64,000 bases of DNA, taken from contig NZ_CP151996.1 in assembly GCF_038593855.1 (NCBI RefSeq), forward strand, positions 2,418,001 to 2,482,000. The letters are read 5' to 3'. The notes under the pieces were generated by a model. The model was not told where the DNA came from, made no database searches, and was given only the letters and a program-made list of their open reading frames with translations. Position 1 is the stretch's first letter, and each line of letters begins with the position of its first letter. Positions 35,177-45,066 of this stretch are shown in pieces. The position numbers were made by a program, and so were the translations under genes. Source of the DNA: Lysinibacillus sp. FSL M8-0337. Lineage in GTDB: Bacteria > Bacillota > Bacilli > Bacillales_A > Planococcaceae.

Positions 35177-35255
35177 ATGGTCGCCTTTTCGTCGCCTCTG
35201 GTCACTTGCTCACTATTCACAAAAAAAGAAAGCCTTTAAAACCTTGCTATATCAA
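35177..35255. other. Probable right junction (attachment site) region
   Basis: The 79 bases between the int stop and the deoD stop. An att core must exist somewhere near here if int is the element's own recombinase. The deoD 3' end may overlap it, because deoD is complete. The matching left site is outside the window, so the core cannot be defined. Confidence 0.4.
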
Positions 35256-35963
35256 CTACTCTTGAATAGCAGCCTCTAACGCAACAACGATCATGTCGTT
35301 GAATGTTGTTTGGCGCTCTTCTGATGTTGTGACTTCACCAGTAATAATGTGGTCACTTACTGTTAAGATAGAAAGTGCTTGGCGGCCATATTTCGCTGCT
35401 AATGTGTAAAGTGCTGCTGATTCCATTTCTACAGCTAGTACACCGTATTTAGCTAGTTTTTCATTTTGGTGCTCGTCTGAGTAAAATAGGTCTGCTGTGA
35501 AAATATTACCTACTTGAAGGCTTAAACCTGCATCTTTACCTGCATTGTAAGCTTTTAATAATAAGTCAAAATTAGCGATTGGTGCAAAGTCAATATTGTT
35601 GCCCCAAATGATTTGATTCATACGTGAATCCGTTGTTGCTCCTTGTGCTAAAATAACATCACGAACTTTAACATCTTTTTGAATTGCACCACAAGTACCT
35701 ACACGAATTAATTTTTGTACATCATATTCTTGCATTAATTCTGTTACATAAATAGAAATAGAAGGCACGCCCATACCAGTTCCTTGTACAGAAATACGTT
35801 TGCCTTTATACGTACCCGTATAACCAAACATATTGCGGACTTCGTTATAGCATGTAACATCTTCTAAAAACGTTTCGGCAATGTATTTTGCACGAAGTGG
35901 ATCTCCCGGAAGTAAAATAGTGTCAGCGATTTCGCCTTTTTTTGCATTAATATGAATACTCAT
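35256..35963 (-). CDS. deoD: Purine nucleoside phosphorylase DeoD-type
   Basis: A 235-residue hexameric-type [23 protein letters not shown] at the start, then [35 protein letters not shown] and [11 protein letters not shown]. It splits purine (deoxy)nucleosides with phosphate to base and sugar-1-phosphate in nucleoside salvage. It is full length compared with B. subtilis DeoD. First clear chromosomal gene to the right of the element, and the element seems to have inserted just after its 3' end. Confidence 0.95.
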   Translation of the reverse strand: MSIHINAKKGEIADTILLPGDPLRAKYIAETFLEDVTCYNEVRNMFGYTGTYKGKRISVQGTGMGVPSISIYVTELMQEYDVQKLIRVGTCGAIQKDVKVRDVILAQGATTDSRMNQIIWGNNIDFAPIANFDLLLKAYNAGKDAGLSLQVGNIFTADLFYSDEHQNEKLAKYGVLAVEMESAALYTLAAKYGRQALSILTVSDHIITGEVTTSEERQTTFNDMIVVALEAAIQE

Positions 35964-36081
35964 ACTGCAATCCCTCTTTTCTGTCAGTTATCACTATAAA
36001 TAATACTTGGTTTCACGTATTTACGCAATGCTAGACGTCTAGCAACTATAAAAGTACGAATAATGAAAGTATTGCGAATCA

Positions 36082-36303
36082 TTATTGTCCTTGTTCCCTG
36101 TATAAATCCCATAACTCATCAAATACTTCAGTTGTTAAATTTTCTGTTGCAAACGTTTCGATATATGTAGATAACTCATCAAAATCCATGCTTTGTTTAG
36201 GAAAGTTATGTTCATGAAATACTTCTTCAGCAAATCGAACTTTTGCATCTGACCAATCTCCCCCTCTGAATGTTAATACATATAAATAAAAGCTCTTTTT
36301 CAT
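36082..36303 (-). CDS. yozE: YozE family (SAM-like) protein
   Basis: A 73-residue protein from the ATG at 36303 (GGGGAGG 12 bases upstream); the longer frame to 36456 is not family-like. [20 protein letters not shown], then [20 protein letters not shown], then [20 protein letters not shown] matches the UPF0346/YozE sterile-alpha-motif-like family. Its function is unknown in Bacillus, and its size fits the family. Confidence 0.82.
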   Translation of the reverse strand: MKKSFYLYVLTFRGGDWSDAKVRFAEEVFHEHNFPKQSMDFDELSTYIETFATENLTTEVFDELWDLYREQGQ

Positions 36304-36576
36304 TGTTGAAAAATGCCTCCCCTTTTCATTTTTACTTTCCGCTAGTTTATCAAAAAAAATACATTTCGTCATAAAATGTATCATTTTTTTCTTTAAGTAT
36401 TTTTTCCTAGTGCAGAAAAACTGCATAGCCTTTTTCACCTTAAAGACTTTTGTCATGCAAAAATGTTACGCTTTTTTATCTGAAAAATGAAAATTTTGTG
36501 AAATTAGGATAGAATTTTTTAGTATTATACGATAGAATTGTAGTCAATCAATGCAAAAATTAGGAAGGTGATGGCG

Positions 36577-38418
36577 ATGAAAAACAAGAATCAAGCTAGT
36601 AAACCTAAGAGAAACCGCCCTTCTCTCTTAGATTCTAATTTTTTCAGAAAAAAGAAAGCTATGGATTCTAAAGCTAGTAGGCACAATCTCCCTCCTACTA
36701 CAGAAAAACGACAACGTTTTTATCATTTGATTCGAGGAAAAGTACTTATCATTTTTACTTTGCTTATTTTTATTAATGCAGCAATGGGTATATTGTCTTA
36801 CATCAATATTACGAATCTTCAACAACAAATGGAGGATTTTACTGAGAAGAATGTACAAGAGCAGCTTACAGTAAATCAGCTTGCCTATGAAATTGCTAGA
36901 TTAACCAACCTCGAACAAGCTTACCTAATTACCGGCAATGGTAGTTATTCCACTTCTTATAAAATGAAGATTGATTCTATTAATAAAAAAATAGCGGCTT
37001 TACAAGAAAAATTTGCAGACCGCGAAGTGGAACTTGGACATATACAAGCAATCAGCCAGTATTATAAAAACTATCTCCAATACTCAAAAAAGGTGATGAC
37101 AATGCGAGATGAACTTGGTCTTGAACAAGCAAGGAAGCTCATGATTGAGGGCACTGGCGAATCAATGAAATTGCATATTGATAATAATATTGATGCCATT
37201 AATTTAGTAATGGACGAATCGAACAAAACAAAACTGAATAAATTGAATAAACAGGTAACTGTATCCAACACCTATTTCTTTATTTTTTCGATTATCAGTC
37301 TTATTGCCATTATCATTTTTGGCTATATGTTATTTAAATCATTAAAAAATAATACACGTGCGATTAACCATTCCATCTTAGATATTGCGCAAGCGGGTGG
37401 TGATTTAACAAGGCGCGTGCATGTGCGTAATCACGATGAATTTTCTACAATTGCTAACTCGACGAATACGCTTATTTTGTCTATTTCAAACCTTATTAAA
37501 CGCGTCAGTGAACTTGCTGATCATGTATCAAATAGTAGCCGAGAGCTCATGACGCTAGCTGATGAAAATGCACGTACAATTCAAAATATTGCAGATGCAA
37601 GTGCAGATATCGCAAGTGATAGTGAGAATACCATCAATAGCATGAATAGTGCTCAACAAAAAATGAGTGATTTAGACCATTCTATGCATCAGTTGAATGA
37701 GCAAGCCAATGCCGTACAACGCGCTTCTGTCGCCATGCAACAAGCAGCAGATGAAGGAAGTCGTTCAGTACTTCAATCTACATTAGTCATGCAGTCAATT
37801 GAAGAAACGATAGCTTCTACCTCCACAACCGTTGAGGCACTTGGCCGCAAATCTGCAGATATAACCTCCATTATCGGTACGATTACAGCAATCTCTGAGC
37901 AAACAAATTTACTTGCATTAAATGCGGCAATTGAAGCAGCACGTGCTGGAGAGCATGGTCGTGGCTTTGCTGTCGTAGCAGATGAAGTACGCAAGCTCGC
38001 TGAGCAATCACAAACTGCGGCTAAAGAAGTAACAGCCATTGTAAATTCTATTCAAGATGAAGTGGCATCAATTATTACACAAAATCACAAAGGTGTCACA
38101 ACGGTTATTCGAGGCGTTGAGGTGACAAATGAAACAAACCAATCATTGTCCAACATTTTAACGCAAACAAAAGAAACAACTGCCATTATTGCCACAATGG
38201 TTGATAAAATAGCCCATACGCTTGATTATAGTAACGCTGTAGCAAGTGATTTTGTGCATATTAACGCTTATGCTGAACAAACAGCATCCAATACCGTGAT
38301 GTCTGCTGCTGCAGCTACCCAAGGATCTGCATCCATGCAAGAAATTAACGCGGCGGCAACCGAGCTGGCACATCAAGCTGATAGTTTACGTAGTGTTGTA
38401 GGTGCGTTTAAAATTTAA
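36577..38418 (+). CDS. Methyl-accepting chemotaxis protein
   Basis: A 613-residue chemoreceptor from the ATG at 36577, which has AGGAAGG 8 bases upstream; GTG 36568 and ATG 36571 are too close. It has a basic 50-residue cytoplasmic start, TM1 ([20 protein letters not shown]), an extracellular helical sensor of ~150 residues, TM2 ([20 protein letters not shown]), a HAMP domain, and a signalling domain with the conserved tip [20 protein letters not shown]. It relays a ligand signal to CheA/CheW. The ligand is unknown. A terminator follows the stop. Confidence 0.92.
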   Translation: MKNKNQASKPKRNRPSLLDSNFFRKKKAMDSKASRHNLPPTTEKRQRFYHLIRGKVLIIFTLLIFINAAMGILSYINITNLQQQMEDFTEKNVQEQLTVNQLAYEIARLTNLEQAYLITGNGSYSTSYKMKIDSINKKIAALQEKFADREVELGHIQAISQYYKNYLQYSKKVMTMRDELGLEQARKLMIEGTGESMKLHIDNNIDAINLVMDESNKTKLNKLNKQVTVSNTYFFIFSIISLIAIIIFGYMLFKSLKNNTRAINHSILDIAQAGGDLTRRVHVRNHDEFSTIANSTNTLILSISNLIKRVSELADHVSNSSRELMTLADENARTIQNIADASADIASDSENTINSMNSAQQKMSDLDHSMHQLNEQANAVQRASVAMQQAADEGSRSVLQSTLVMQSIEETIASTSTTVEALGRKSADITSIIGTITAISEQTNLLALNAAIEAARAGEHGRGFAVVADEVRKLAEQSQTAAKEVTAIVNSIQDEVASIITQNHKGVTTVIRGVEVTNETNQSLSNILTQTKETTAIIATMVDKIAHTLDYSNAVASDFVHINAYAEQTASNTVMSAAAATQGSASMQEINAAATELAHQADSLRSVVGAFKI

Positions 38419-38443
38419 AAATGAGACTAGGACACAAGAGAAA

Positions 38444-38481
38444 AAGTGTTAGATTGACTGCAATCAATCTAACACTTTTTT
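38444..38481 (+). terminator. Rho-independent terminator, member of a repeated hairpin family
   Basis: Perfect 13-base arms AAGTGTTAGATTG/CAATCTAACACTT followed by T's. Close relatives lie at 49564-49606 and 52507-52540. Confidence 0.85.
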
Positions 38482-38737
38482 GCTAAATCATTGGTGTCCA
38501 CCACAGGTGGCACTTTTCGCTCAGCACAGTCAGACCACAATCTTCCCTAATGGGCATGCCCGCGTCTGACGTCTTTATGCGTTCTATGCAGGAGGCGCTT
38601 CCCTTCTCTAACCATGAATTTATTTTTTACAAAAGCAAGAATAGCTTAGTTCTCCAAGAATAGCGAAAATTTACGAATACCTTCCTCTATTTTTAATTAT
38701 TTAGTTATATCCCACCCTCTCTTTTTTCCAATAATAA
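38482..38737. other. Relatively GC-rich intergenic stretch
   Basis: No gene. 38495-38610 is richer in G+C than its surroundings, with short inverted pieces such as CCACAGGTGG. It resembles dispersed intergenic repeats of Bacillales. No second copy is in this window. Confidence 0.35.
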
Positions 38738-38771
38738 AAACGCCTGTACGAATTAAGCGTACTAGGCGTTT
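38738..38771 (-). terminator. Rho-independent terminator after msrB
   Basis: Arms AACGCCT/AGGCGTT with extended pairing inside, and T-rich on the minus strand, 6 bases past msrB. Confidence 0.8.
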
Positions 38772-38776
38772 GATTA

Positions 38777-39205
38777 TTACTTAAATAAAGCGCTATATTC
38801 AGCGTAGCCTTCTTGTTCTAAATCCGCTTTTGGAATAAAACGAAGTGATGCAGAATTGATACAGTAGCGCAAACCACCCAACTCTTGTGGACCGTCTGGG
38901 AAGACATGTCCTAGATGAGAATCAGCTTCTTTACTTCTTACCTCTACACGACGCATTCCATGGGAAGTATCAAAATGCTCCGTCACATGCTCTTGTGCAA
39001 TTGGTTTTGCGAATGCTGGCCATCCACAGCCAGAATTGAATTTATCGTGGGAGCTAAAGAGTGGCTTTCCTGAAACAATATCGACATAAATTCCTTCTTC
39101 AAAATGTTGATCATATTCATTATGAAACGGTGGCTCAGTCCCATTTTCTTGCGTTACATAGTATTGCATATCTGTTAGTTCTTTTAAACGTTGCTCTTTA
39201 TTCAT
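38777..39205 (-). CDS. msrB: Peptide-methionine (R)-S-oxide reductase
   Basis: A 142-residue MsrB with [57 protein letters not shown] and the catalytic [11 protein letters not shown]. The zinc CxxC pairs of some MsrBs are absent, as in B. subtilis MsrB. It reduces the R form of methionine sulfoxide in proteins. It overlaps msrA by 4 bases, so the two are co-translated. Confidence 0.95.
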   Translation of the reverse strand: MNKEQRLKELTDMQYYVTQENGTEPPFHNEYDQHFEEGIYVDIVSGKPLFSSHDKFNSGCGWPAFAKPIAQEHVTEHFDTSHGMRRVEVRSKEADSHLGHVFPDGPQELGGLRYCINSASLRFIPKADLEQEGYAEYSALFK

Positions 39206-39732
39206 CTTTTATGCCCCCAATGTTGTTCCTGAAATGCTTTGCGACCAGAACCGACTGCATAACGTTCGTAGTGCATTGGATTCTTTTTATAATAATATTG
39301 ATGGTAGTCCTCCGCAGCATAAAATGTGCTTGCAGGTAAAATTTTTACAGCAATTGGCTTATCAAACTTTCCAGAAGCTTCTAAATCAGCCTTTGAACGT
39401 TCAGCTAATTCACGCTGCTCTTCATCATGGTAAAAAATGGCCGTTGTATAGGATTGTCCACGATCAAAAAATTGCCCACCAGCATCCGTTGGGTCAATTA
39501 ATGTCCAAAATGTAGCTAATAATTGCTTGTATGAATAGACGTCATCATCAAATGTAATTTGAACCGCTTCTACATGACCTGTTGTTTCCGAACAGACTTG
39601 TTCATAGCTTGGATTTTCAACATGTCCACCAGTGTAACCAGAAACTACAGCTTTAATGCCAGGTGTTTCATCGAATGGCTTGACCATACACCAAAAACAG
39701 CCGCCTGCAAATGTCGCATTTTGTATTGCCAT
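39202..39732 (-). CDS. msrA: Peptide-methionine (S)-S-oxide reductase
   Basis: A 176-residue MsrA with the active-site motif [19 protein letters not shown] near the start. [47 protein letters not shown] and [11 protein letters not shown] also fit the family. It repairs the S form of oxidised methionine. It lies upstream of msrB in the same operon, after ypmS, as in other Bacillales. Confidence 0.95.
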   Translation of the reverse strand: MAIQNATFAGGCFWCMVKPFDETPGIKAVVSGYTGGHVENPSYEQVCSETTGHVEAVQITFDDDVYSYKQLLATFWTLIDPTDAGGQFFDRGQSYTTAIFYHDEEQRELAERSKADLEASGKFDKPIAVKILPASTFYAAEDYHQYYYKKNPMHYERYAVGSGRKAFQEQHWGHKR

Positions 39733-39745
39733 TTATTTTCACTCC

Positions 39746-40327
39746 TTATTTTCCTGGGACGATAATTTCCAATAAAATCTTATCGTTCGGTAAGTCTAAT
39801 TCCTTCGCACGAACCCTCGAACCTGACGCAATATTTACTCGCGATAAATCAATATAAATTTCAGCTTTATTTGGATTGACTGTAATCCATGAAGGGAAAT
39901 CCACCGAATCTCGCATAATTTTCATGGTCGTCTCCGGCGGAATGTTTAAAAGCCCTACATTCATCCCTGTTTGCTTTAAAATAATATTGCCTTTTTCATC
40001 AACGATCGGGTCAAAATTCATTGAAATCGGAATTTCTGTATAAAAAACAGTTAATTTACTTCGTAATTCAATATCATCTCCAATGGTAAAATCCAATGGC
40101 AATGGTGAGCCTTTAGCTGTGTCCTTTAAATATTTTTTGGTAATTGACTCTAACTCTTTCGTAGTTGTTTGGACTACAAGAACATTACCTGTTACGTTTT
40201 CTTCACTGTCTGCACTCTTCGCTAATTCAAATCCTTCAACTGGCTTCGTTGCTAAATAAACGACGAGGAGAATTGAAAAAATAACCATACCTGCTAACGC
40301 AAAAAATGCGAATTTCCATTTATTCAT
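39746..40327 (-). CDS. ypmS: YpmS family (DUF2140) membrane-anchored protein
   Basis: A 193-residue protein with an N-terminal membrane anchor (WKFAFFALAGMVIFSILLVV) and an extracellular domain of the DUF2140 type ending GSRVRAKELDLPNDKILLEI. Function is not known. It is part of a conserved Bacillales cluster with the GDSL lipoprotein and msrAB. GGGGAG precedes the ATG, and the gap to the lipoprotein gene is 4 bases. Confidence 0.85.
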   Translation of the reverse strand: MNKWKFAFFALAGMVIFSILLVVYLATKPVEGFELAKSADSEENVTGNVLVVQTTTKELESITKKYLKDTAKGSPLPLDFTIGDDIELRSKLTVFYTEIPISMNFDPIVDEKGNIILKQTGMNVGLLNIPPETTMKIMRDSVDFPSWITVNPNKAEIYIDLSRVNIASGSRVRAKELDLPNDKILLEIIVPGK

Positions 40328-40331
40328 TTTT

Positions 40332-41261
40332 TCACTCCCCGAAGCCTATTTCCTTATTAATTTTTTGTTCCATTTTACATTGCTCCATTGCTGCTAAAAT
40401 TCGCTCCGTCATTTTATCATATCCCTTTGCATTGGGGTGAAAAAAATCCGTGTGATAGACCAGTTCTTCATTTGAATCAAACAAGTCTTCTACAGAGACA
40501 TAACAAGCGTTTGAATCCTTACTTGCTATTTTTTTGATAACGCTATTCCATTCTGTAATAATCGTATCAAATTCGTTGGCCTCATTTGTGACAATTGAAA
40601 AGGGATTATAAAACCCAATAAGTAATAATGGTACAGTTGGATTTTTTGCACGTATATTGTCAATTATTTTACTGTAACGATTCTCATAGGTTAATAATTC
40701 CTTATCAAAGGCATCTCTTTTCAAGTTAAACAGGTCTTTTTTGACTACTTTCATTACATCATTGCCACCCATTGTTAATGAAATAAACTGTGCTTGTTGT
40801 AACTCTTCATCATAATGCCCTTTTTTTAATAATTTTAATAGCTGATCGCTACGTCTCCCTCTTTTTCCCCGATTTTCAACCTTAACTTCTGATATCGAAG
40901 TCCAAGCTAACATTGAATCTGCTAATCTTCCAACATAACCGTCTTGACCATACTCATCCCCGACACCGTCTGTTAATGAATCTCCAAGTGCCAAGTAATG
41001 TAGTTGTTTTGCGTTGTCATCATCAATTTGCCGTAAATCCTCTGGTGTAGGCTCAAAAAAATGTTCAAAAATTTGCGTCAATACATTACTAGAGTGCTTT
41101 GCCTCTTCCTCTGCTTGTTGCTCATCCTGTCTCATATCTTGCTCCGTCCCTGACTGTTCATTTTCATCGTCAGCCTGCGGACTCGGTTCATCTATTGATA
41201 TTGCACAACCACTTAGTATTAAGACGGTCAAACATGACAAAATAATTCGCCAGATGCCCAT
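40332..41261 (-). CDS. ypmR: GDSL/SGNH-family lipoprotein hydrolase (YpmR-like)
   Basis: A 309-residue protein starting at the ATG at 41261 (GGAAGGTGG upstream). It has a lipoprotein signal with lipobox LSGC (residues about 17-20), then an acidic linker rich in E, Q and D. The SGNH domain follows: ALGDSLTDGVGD (catalytic Ser), LTMGGNDVMK, and the late TDFFHPNAKGYD with catalytic Asp/His. It is likely a membrane-bound esterase or lipase acting at the cell surface; the substrate is unknown. Confidence 0.88.
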   Translation of the reverse strand: MGIWRIILSCLTVLILSGCAISIDEPSPQADDENEQSGTEQDMRQDEQQAEEEAKHSSNVLTQIFEHFFEPTPEDLRQIDDDNAKQLHYLALGDSLTDGVGDEYGQDGYVGRLADSMLAWTSISEVKVENRGKRGRRSDQLLKLLKKGHYDEELQQAQFISLTMGGNDVMKVVKKDLFNLKRDAFDKELLTYENRYSKIIDNIRAKNPTVPLLLIGFYNPFSIVTNEANEFDTIITEWNSVIKKIASKDSNACYVSVEDLFDSNEELVYHTDFFHPNAKGYDKMTERILAAMEQCKMEQKINKEIGFGE

Positions 41262-41411
41262 TTGACCACCTTCCATCATTTGCTGTTAGTTCTATTATAG
41301 ATAGTTGTCACTACAAAGAAAAGTGACGATGCTCCAATTTATCAAGAAAAATCTAAGCATATTCATCTCAATACTTGTTAACCATTTTCCAAGCTGACTA
41401 AGAACAGTAAA

Positions 41412-41442
41412 AAGCTACTACAATTACTTATGTAGCAGCTCT
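41412..41442 (-). terminator. Rho-independent terminator after degV
   Basis: Arms AGCTACTACA/TGTAGCAGCT (one mismatch) with a T-run on the minus strand, 7 bases past the stop. Confidence 0.75.
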
Positions 41443-41448
41443 TATCGA

Positions 41449-42291
41449 TTATTCGGCAAAATAAATAAAACCAATTGCACCTGGACCGGTATGTGTAGAA
41501 ATAATTGGAGAGGTAAAAGCAATTTCTACCTCATCAAAGCCTGTTCCTTCAACTAACTCTTTTAATGGACCGCCCATTGTTGTTAAGCCATCAGCATGTG
41601 AAATTCCTACAGCTTTTACTGTTTTACCAGCAGTATCCGCTTGGAATTGCTTGAATAAGTAATTGACAACCTGTTTGTGACTACGAACTTTTGACACAGG
41701 ATTATATGCGCCACCTTCTAAGTTCGCAATTACTTTTATGTTGAGTAAAGAACCGATAAAGCCTGTTCCTTTACCAATTCGACCGCCCTTAATTAAATTT
41801 TCAAGTGTATCAACAATCACATATAAATGAGTATATTCACGTACTTTGTCTAAACGTGCGACGATTTCTTGCACAGTCGCTCCTGCATCGCGCATTTTAA
41901 TGGCCTCTCGTAATTGTATCGCAAGCCCTATTGCAATAAAGCGAGAATCAATGACAGTTACATCTGCATCTGTCATTTGTGCCGCCTGTCGAGCTGATTC
42001 GACTGTTCCACTCATGCCACCTGTCATATGAATGGAAAGTATTTGATCCCCATCTTTTCCAAGCTCGTCGTACAATTCTTTAAATTTCCCTGGTGCAGGT
42101 TGAGAACTTTTCGGCAAATCTTTCGCATTTTTCATTAAACCTAAAAAAGTTTGTGGCTCTAAATCCACTCCATCTATATACGTTTTCCCATCAATTTGAA
42201 TGGTTAACGGCACAATATGTATACCGTGTTGCATTACTTCTTCTTTTGTTAAATCACAAGTTGAGTCCGTTACAATATGAATTCGTCCCAC
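41449..42291 (-). CDS. degV: DegV family fatty-acid-binding protein
   Basis: A 280-residue protein from the GTG at 42291 (AAAGGATG 7-9 bases upstream). Upstream in-frame codons give a non-family extension. HIVTDSTCDLTKEEV at the start, then PKSSQPAPGKF, LSIHMTGGMSGTVESARQAA and LENLIKGGRIGKG are DegV signatures. DegV/FakB proteins carry an acyl chain and hand it to the FakA kinase for phosphorylation. It is a single gene with a terminator, next to ypmR as in B. subtilis relatives. Confidence 0.9.
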   Translation of the reverse strand: MGRIHIVTDSTCDLTKEEVMQHGIHIVPLTIQIDGKTYIDGVDLEPQTFLGLMKNAKDLPKSSQPAPGKFKELYDELGKDGDQILSIHMTGGMSGTVESARQAAQMTDADVTVIDSRFIAIGLAIQLREAIKMRDAGATVQEIVARLDKVREYTHLYVIVDTLENLIKGGRIGKGTGFIGSLLNIKVIANLEGGAYNPVSKVRSHKQVVNYLFKQFQADTAGKTVKAVGISHADGLTTMGGPLKELVEGTGFDEVEIAFTSPIISTHTGPGAIGFIYFAE

Positions 42292-42557
42292 TTCGACACA
42301 TCCTTTTACTTCATTGAAATTATTATATAGACTAATGTTTCCATATGTAAACATGACATTTGTCATCTGACTTGTCTATTCCAAGTCTGTTTCATGTACA
42401 CTACCTTGGATACTATAGCCTTTTTTCATTAAATTTGTCTAACATTTTCCTCTATAAATCGACATGACATTTTAAATAAGTAAATATATGACAAACATAC
42501 ATAGAAACAGTCAAATGAATGGGCTATTGTAAACATATAACGACGGGAGGGTGTACG

Positions 42558-43192
42558 ATGATAAATTCATTTGACTATAAAACACGGAAGGAAGAATTGT
42601 GGAATGCCATCACCCACGGCGTAGGTTGCTCGCAAGTATTCCAGCGCTTGTGCTGTTACTATTAACCGCTGTCCACAACGGGCGAGCACTTTATATTACG
42701 ACTTTTAGTATTTTCGGTGCATCTGTCATTATCTTGTTTATGATGTCTACCTTACTCCATAGTCTGCCTGAAAAATATAAATATTTTTTTGCTATCCTTG
42801 ACCATTCCGCCATTTATATTTTAATTGCTGGGACCTACACACCATTTTTATTAATCGCACTTGGGGGTACATTAGGAATAACACTATTATGTATCATATG
42901 GACGCTTGCCTTACTTGGTGTGCTATTTAAATGCTTTTTTATTCATCGTTTTGATATCCTATCTCTTGTTTTTTACATTGGTATGGGCTGGCTTATTATG
43001 TTTGCCATAAAGCCAATCTATCTGTTCTTAGGGAGTCATGGCTTTGCTTATTTATTAGCTGGTGGTTTGTTCTATACAATTGGTGCTATCTTTTACGCGT
43101 GGCGCTCACTGCCTTATAATCATGCAATTTGGCATCTGTTTGTGTTAGCTGGATGTGGTTCAATGTATGCTTGTGTGTATCTGTATTTATAA
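42558..43192 (+). pseudogene. Hemolysin III/YplQ-like membrane protein, frameshifted
   Basis: A clear start at 42558 (GGGAGG, then ATG) reads MINSFDYKTRKEELWNAITH followed by GVG, the expected HlyIII N-terminus. The frame then runs out of register near 42621 and stops soon after. One base of shift restores LLASIPALVLLLLT and the rest of the seven-helix protein (SALLH-like STLLHSLPEKYKYF, DHSAIYILIAGTYTPF, HAIWHLFVLAG) up to 43192. So a single-base deletion has split the gene, unless it is a sequencing error. The downstream 197-codon frame could still be made only by internal initiation. Confidence 0.8.
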
Positions 43193-43224
43193 ATTAATGC
43201 ATCCACATCGAATATAAAAGACAA

Positions 43225-43314
43225 CGCACGGTGTTACTCTGTAAAATTCAAGTTAAGTGAATGTATTATTAAACAGTAATATCAAGAGGTTGTCTTTAAT
43301 GTCACACATTATAT
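43225..43314 (+). repeat. Left terminal inverted repeat
   Basis: Begins CGCACGGTGT, then AATTCAAGTTA after 10 bases, and ends with TCACACATTATAT. Partner of 45448-45536. Confidence 0.65.
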
Positions 43315-43323
43315 TAAATAATT

Positions 43324-43358
43324 AGTACATCACTCATAATATAGTGGTGTACTTTTTT
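43324..43358 (+). terminator. Rho-independent terminator
   Basis: Arms AGTACATCACT/AGTGGTGTACT (one G-T pair) followed by six T's. It lies just inside the left end of the inserted element, where it could block read-through from outside. Confidence 0.75.
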
Positions 43359-43490
43359 GTTTGTTAGACCTCTAAAGACCTCGTTTATCAACACCTCTAC
43401 CCTTTATAAGTAAATATTTACAGTAATTAAATGTTGTGGTAAAACAGAACGAATATTCCCGAAACGTACATTCTGTTTGGAGGCAATAGC

Positions 43491-43721
43491 TTGAAAGAAT
43501 ATAAAGTAAAAGAAGTGGCTGACTTATTAGATAAGCACGAAGAAACTATTAAACGTTGGATACGGTCAGGCAAATTCCCTAACGCATATAGAAATAGCGA
43601 TAAAGAAGGTTGGAGAGTTATTGAATCTGATTTATTGAAACTTAATAAAATGATTCCAGTTAGTGAGTTTGAACAGAAAGGTACTATAAAACCTGAAGTC
43701 AACACGCTCGTACTGAACTGA
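43491..43721 (+). CDS. HTH_17/MerR-like small DNA-binding protein, possibly frameshifted at its end
   Basis: A 76-residue protein from a TTG at 43491 with GGAGG 7 bases upstream. KEYKVKEVADLLDKHEETIK, then RWIRSGKFPNAYRNSDKEGW, then RVIESDLLKL is an excisionase/MerR-type HTH. It stops at 43721. A one-base shift near 43705 would extend it by TELKEIELIEQYRKEEDYDP and a short tail to a stop near 43792, a more natural helical ending. So either the C-terminus is frameshifted or the short form is real. A regulator of the inserted element is likely. Confidence 0.65.
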   Translation: MKEYKVKEVADLLDKHEETIKRWIRSGKFPNAYRNSDKEGWRVIESDLLKLNKMIPVSEFEQKGTIKPEVNTLVLN

Positions 43722-43763
43722 AAGAAATTGAGTTGATTGAACAGTATAGAAAAGAAGAAGACT

Positions 43764-44234
43764 ATGACCCCGACATTCAATTCAAAAAATAAACGGCCTT
43801 GGCTAACCGAAAATCATAAAAGACTTAGTGACTGGGAGATACGAATAGGCAAAGAAACAATTGATTGGTTAATAAACAAGGGTATACCTGTCTCTTTTGC
43901 CAATGTTGCTCAATGGTCTAAAGAAGTCGATACTGAAGTTAAGGGATTCACGAAAATACAATACGGTCAAATGAAGAGTTGTATGAATATTACAAGCAAC
44001 ATAGTAAAACCTTTAAACAGAGAGAAAATAACAAAGGAATTAAAACAAACAACTTGAATCTGACGTTAGTTTCCAAATGCTTAAACCCAATCGTAATCTT
44101 GACAATCTTCATAGGAAGTATATGAAACTATCAAAGCAAGAACTTGCACAAAGACTAATTCTTGCTGAACAGTATATTTCAGAAAACGAAAATAAATGGG
44201 TTAAAGCTCATTTTGAATCATTTAAGGAGTAAAA
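43764..44234 (+). pseudogene. Unknown element protein with frameshift
   Basis: From the ATG at 43764 the frame reads MTPTFNSKNKRPWLTENHKR, then IGKETIDWLINKGIPVSFAN, with a helix-rich DNA-binding look, and stops at 44057. A shift near 44050 continues it as LESDVSFQMLKPNRNLDNLH and KLSKQELAQRLILAEQYISE to a stop at 44234. The joined ~155-residue product is reminiscent in size and layout of small accessory proteins of Tn554-type transposons, but I cannot assign it. A hairpin follows directly. Confidence 0.5.
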
Positions 44235-44260
44235 AGAGACAGCGATTGCTGTCTCTTCTT
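44235..44260 (+). terminator. Rho-independent terminator
   Basis: Arms AGAGACAGC/GCTGTCTCT with a 4-base loop. The tail TCTTCTT is only moderately T-rich. Confidence 0.65.
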
Positions 44261-44322
44261 CAACTAAAGCACCCCGTTACACAAGTGAAATGTTTCACAA
44301 ATTCCTTTTTCCCAATTGCTCT

Positions 44323-45066
44323 TTAGCCTGCATCTGACTTTAGCCTACTAAAGTCCAAGTTTTTCAGTCGTTCTATTTCAATAAATATCATTAATTTATC
44401 GCCGTCATGCCAACACCACTCAAGACTCTCATCCGAATCAACGGTTAAAAGTGAGATCCATTCTGCTCCAGGCGTTGGATCATATGCTAGTGTAGAATGC
44501 GAAGGGTAGCCTAGAAGATAGTCCGAACTTTTATGTAGAGAATCCCGGATTTCGGTGTATATGTCGCTCTGTGCATCATCGAAAGGCCAGTCCTTCAACT
44601 GGTATTCGTCATAAGGAATATCAATAGTCGGGAGAAACTCAAGCACTGTGGTCTTGCCAATATCTGAATGGGGTGGCATCATCGTCTCAAGATTCGTTGT
44701 TTCGGGAATATAGATACCATGAATATATCCGTCCTCAAACGCCTCTAGATAACCATCATCTTCATTATCATAATCATCTGCTACAAAGAGACTTAGGAGT
44801 CCTTTCGATGGCAGACCTCTTTCAGTTGAAGCGATTTCTGCGAAATTGATCTGGCCAAGGAAGCGATAAGGCTTCTTCTCATACGTTGGCCATTCGCTAC
44901 CAACTGGTAAATCAGGTGCTCCTCCAAAACGACTACAGCCCAATTGTGGTTCGGCATCTGTATGCCTAAGTATATCAATTGCTGGCCTCAATACTTGAGA
45001 TAAAAACTCTTTATGATTTGCAATATTTGACTGTTCAATCATCTCTAGAAATTTTTTCTTAATCAT
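44323..45066 (-). CDS. DUF1963 (YwqG-like) protein
   Basis: A 247-residue soluble protein of the DUF1963 family: CSRFGGAPDLPVGSEWPTYE, KPYRFLGQINFAEIA, GLLSLFVADDYD, later HKSSDYLLGYPSHS and EWISLLTVDSDESLEWCWHD, GDKLMIFIE. Such proteins are often annotated YwqG. Their function is not settled, and some are linked to toxin-immunity loci. It is the only intact cargo gene inside the inserted element and is read toward the other ORFs. Confidence 0.85.
   Translation of the reverse strand: MIKKKFLEMIEQSNIANHKEFLSQVLRPAIDILRHTDAEPQLGCSRFGGAPDLPVGSEWPTYEKKPYRFLGQINFAEIASTERGLPSKGLLSLFVADDYDNEDDGYLEAFEDGYIHGIYIPETTNLETMMPPHSDIGKTTVLEFLPTIDIPYDEYQLKDWPFDDAQSDIYTEIRDSLHKSSDYLLGYPSHSTLAYDPTPGAEWISLLTVDSDESLEWCWHDGDKLMIFIEIERLKNLDFSRLKSDAG

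Noticed and set aside
42599..43192. Treating the 197-codon frame as a complete hemolysin III gene
   Set aside because: Its first residues come from the wrong frame of a conserved N-terminus whose real start and ribosome binding site are at 42558.
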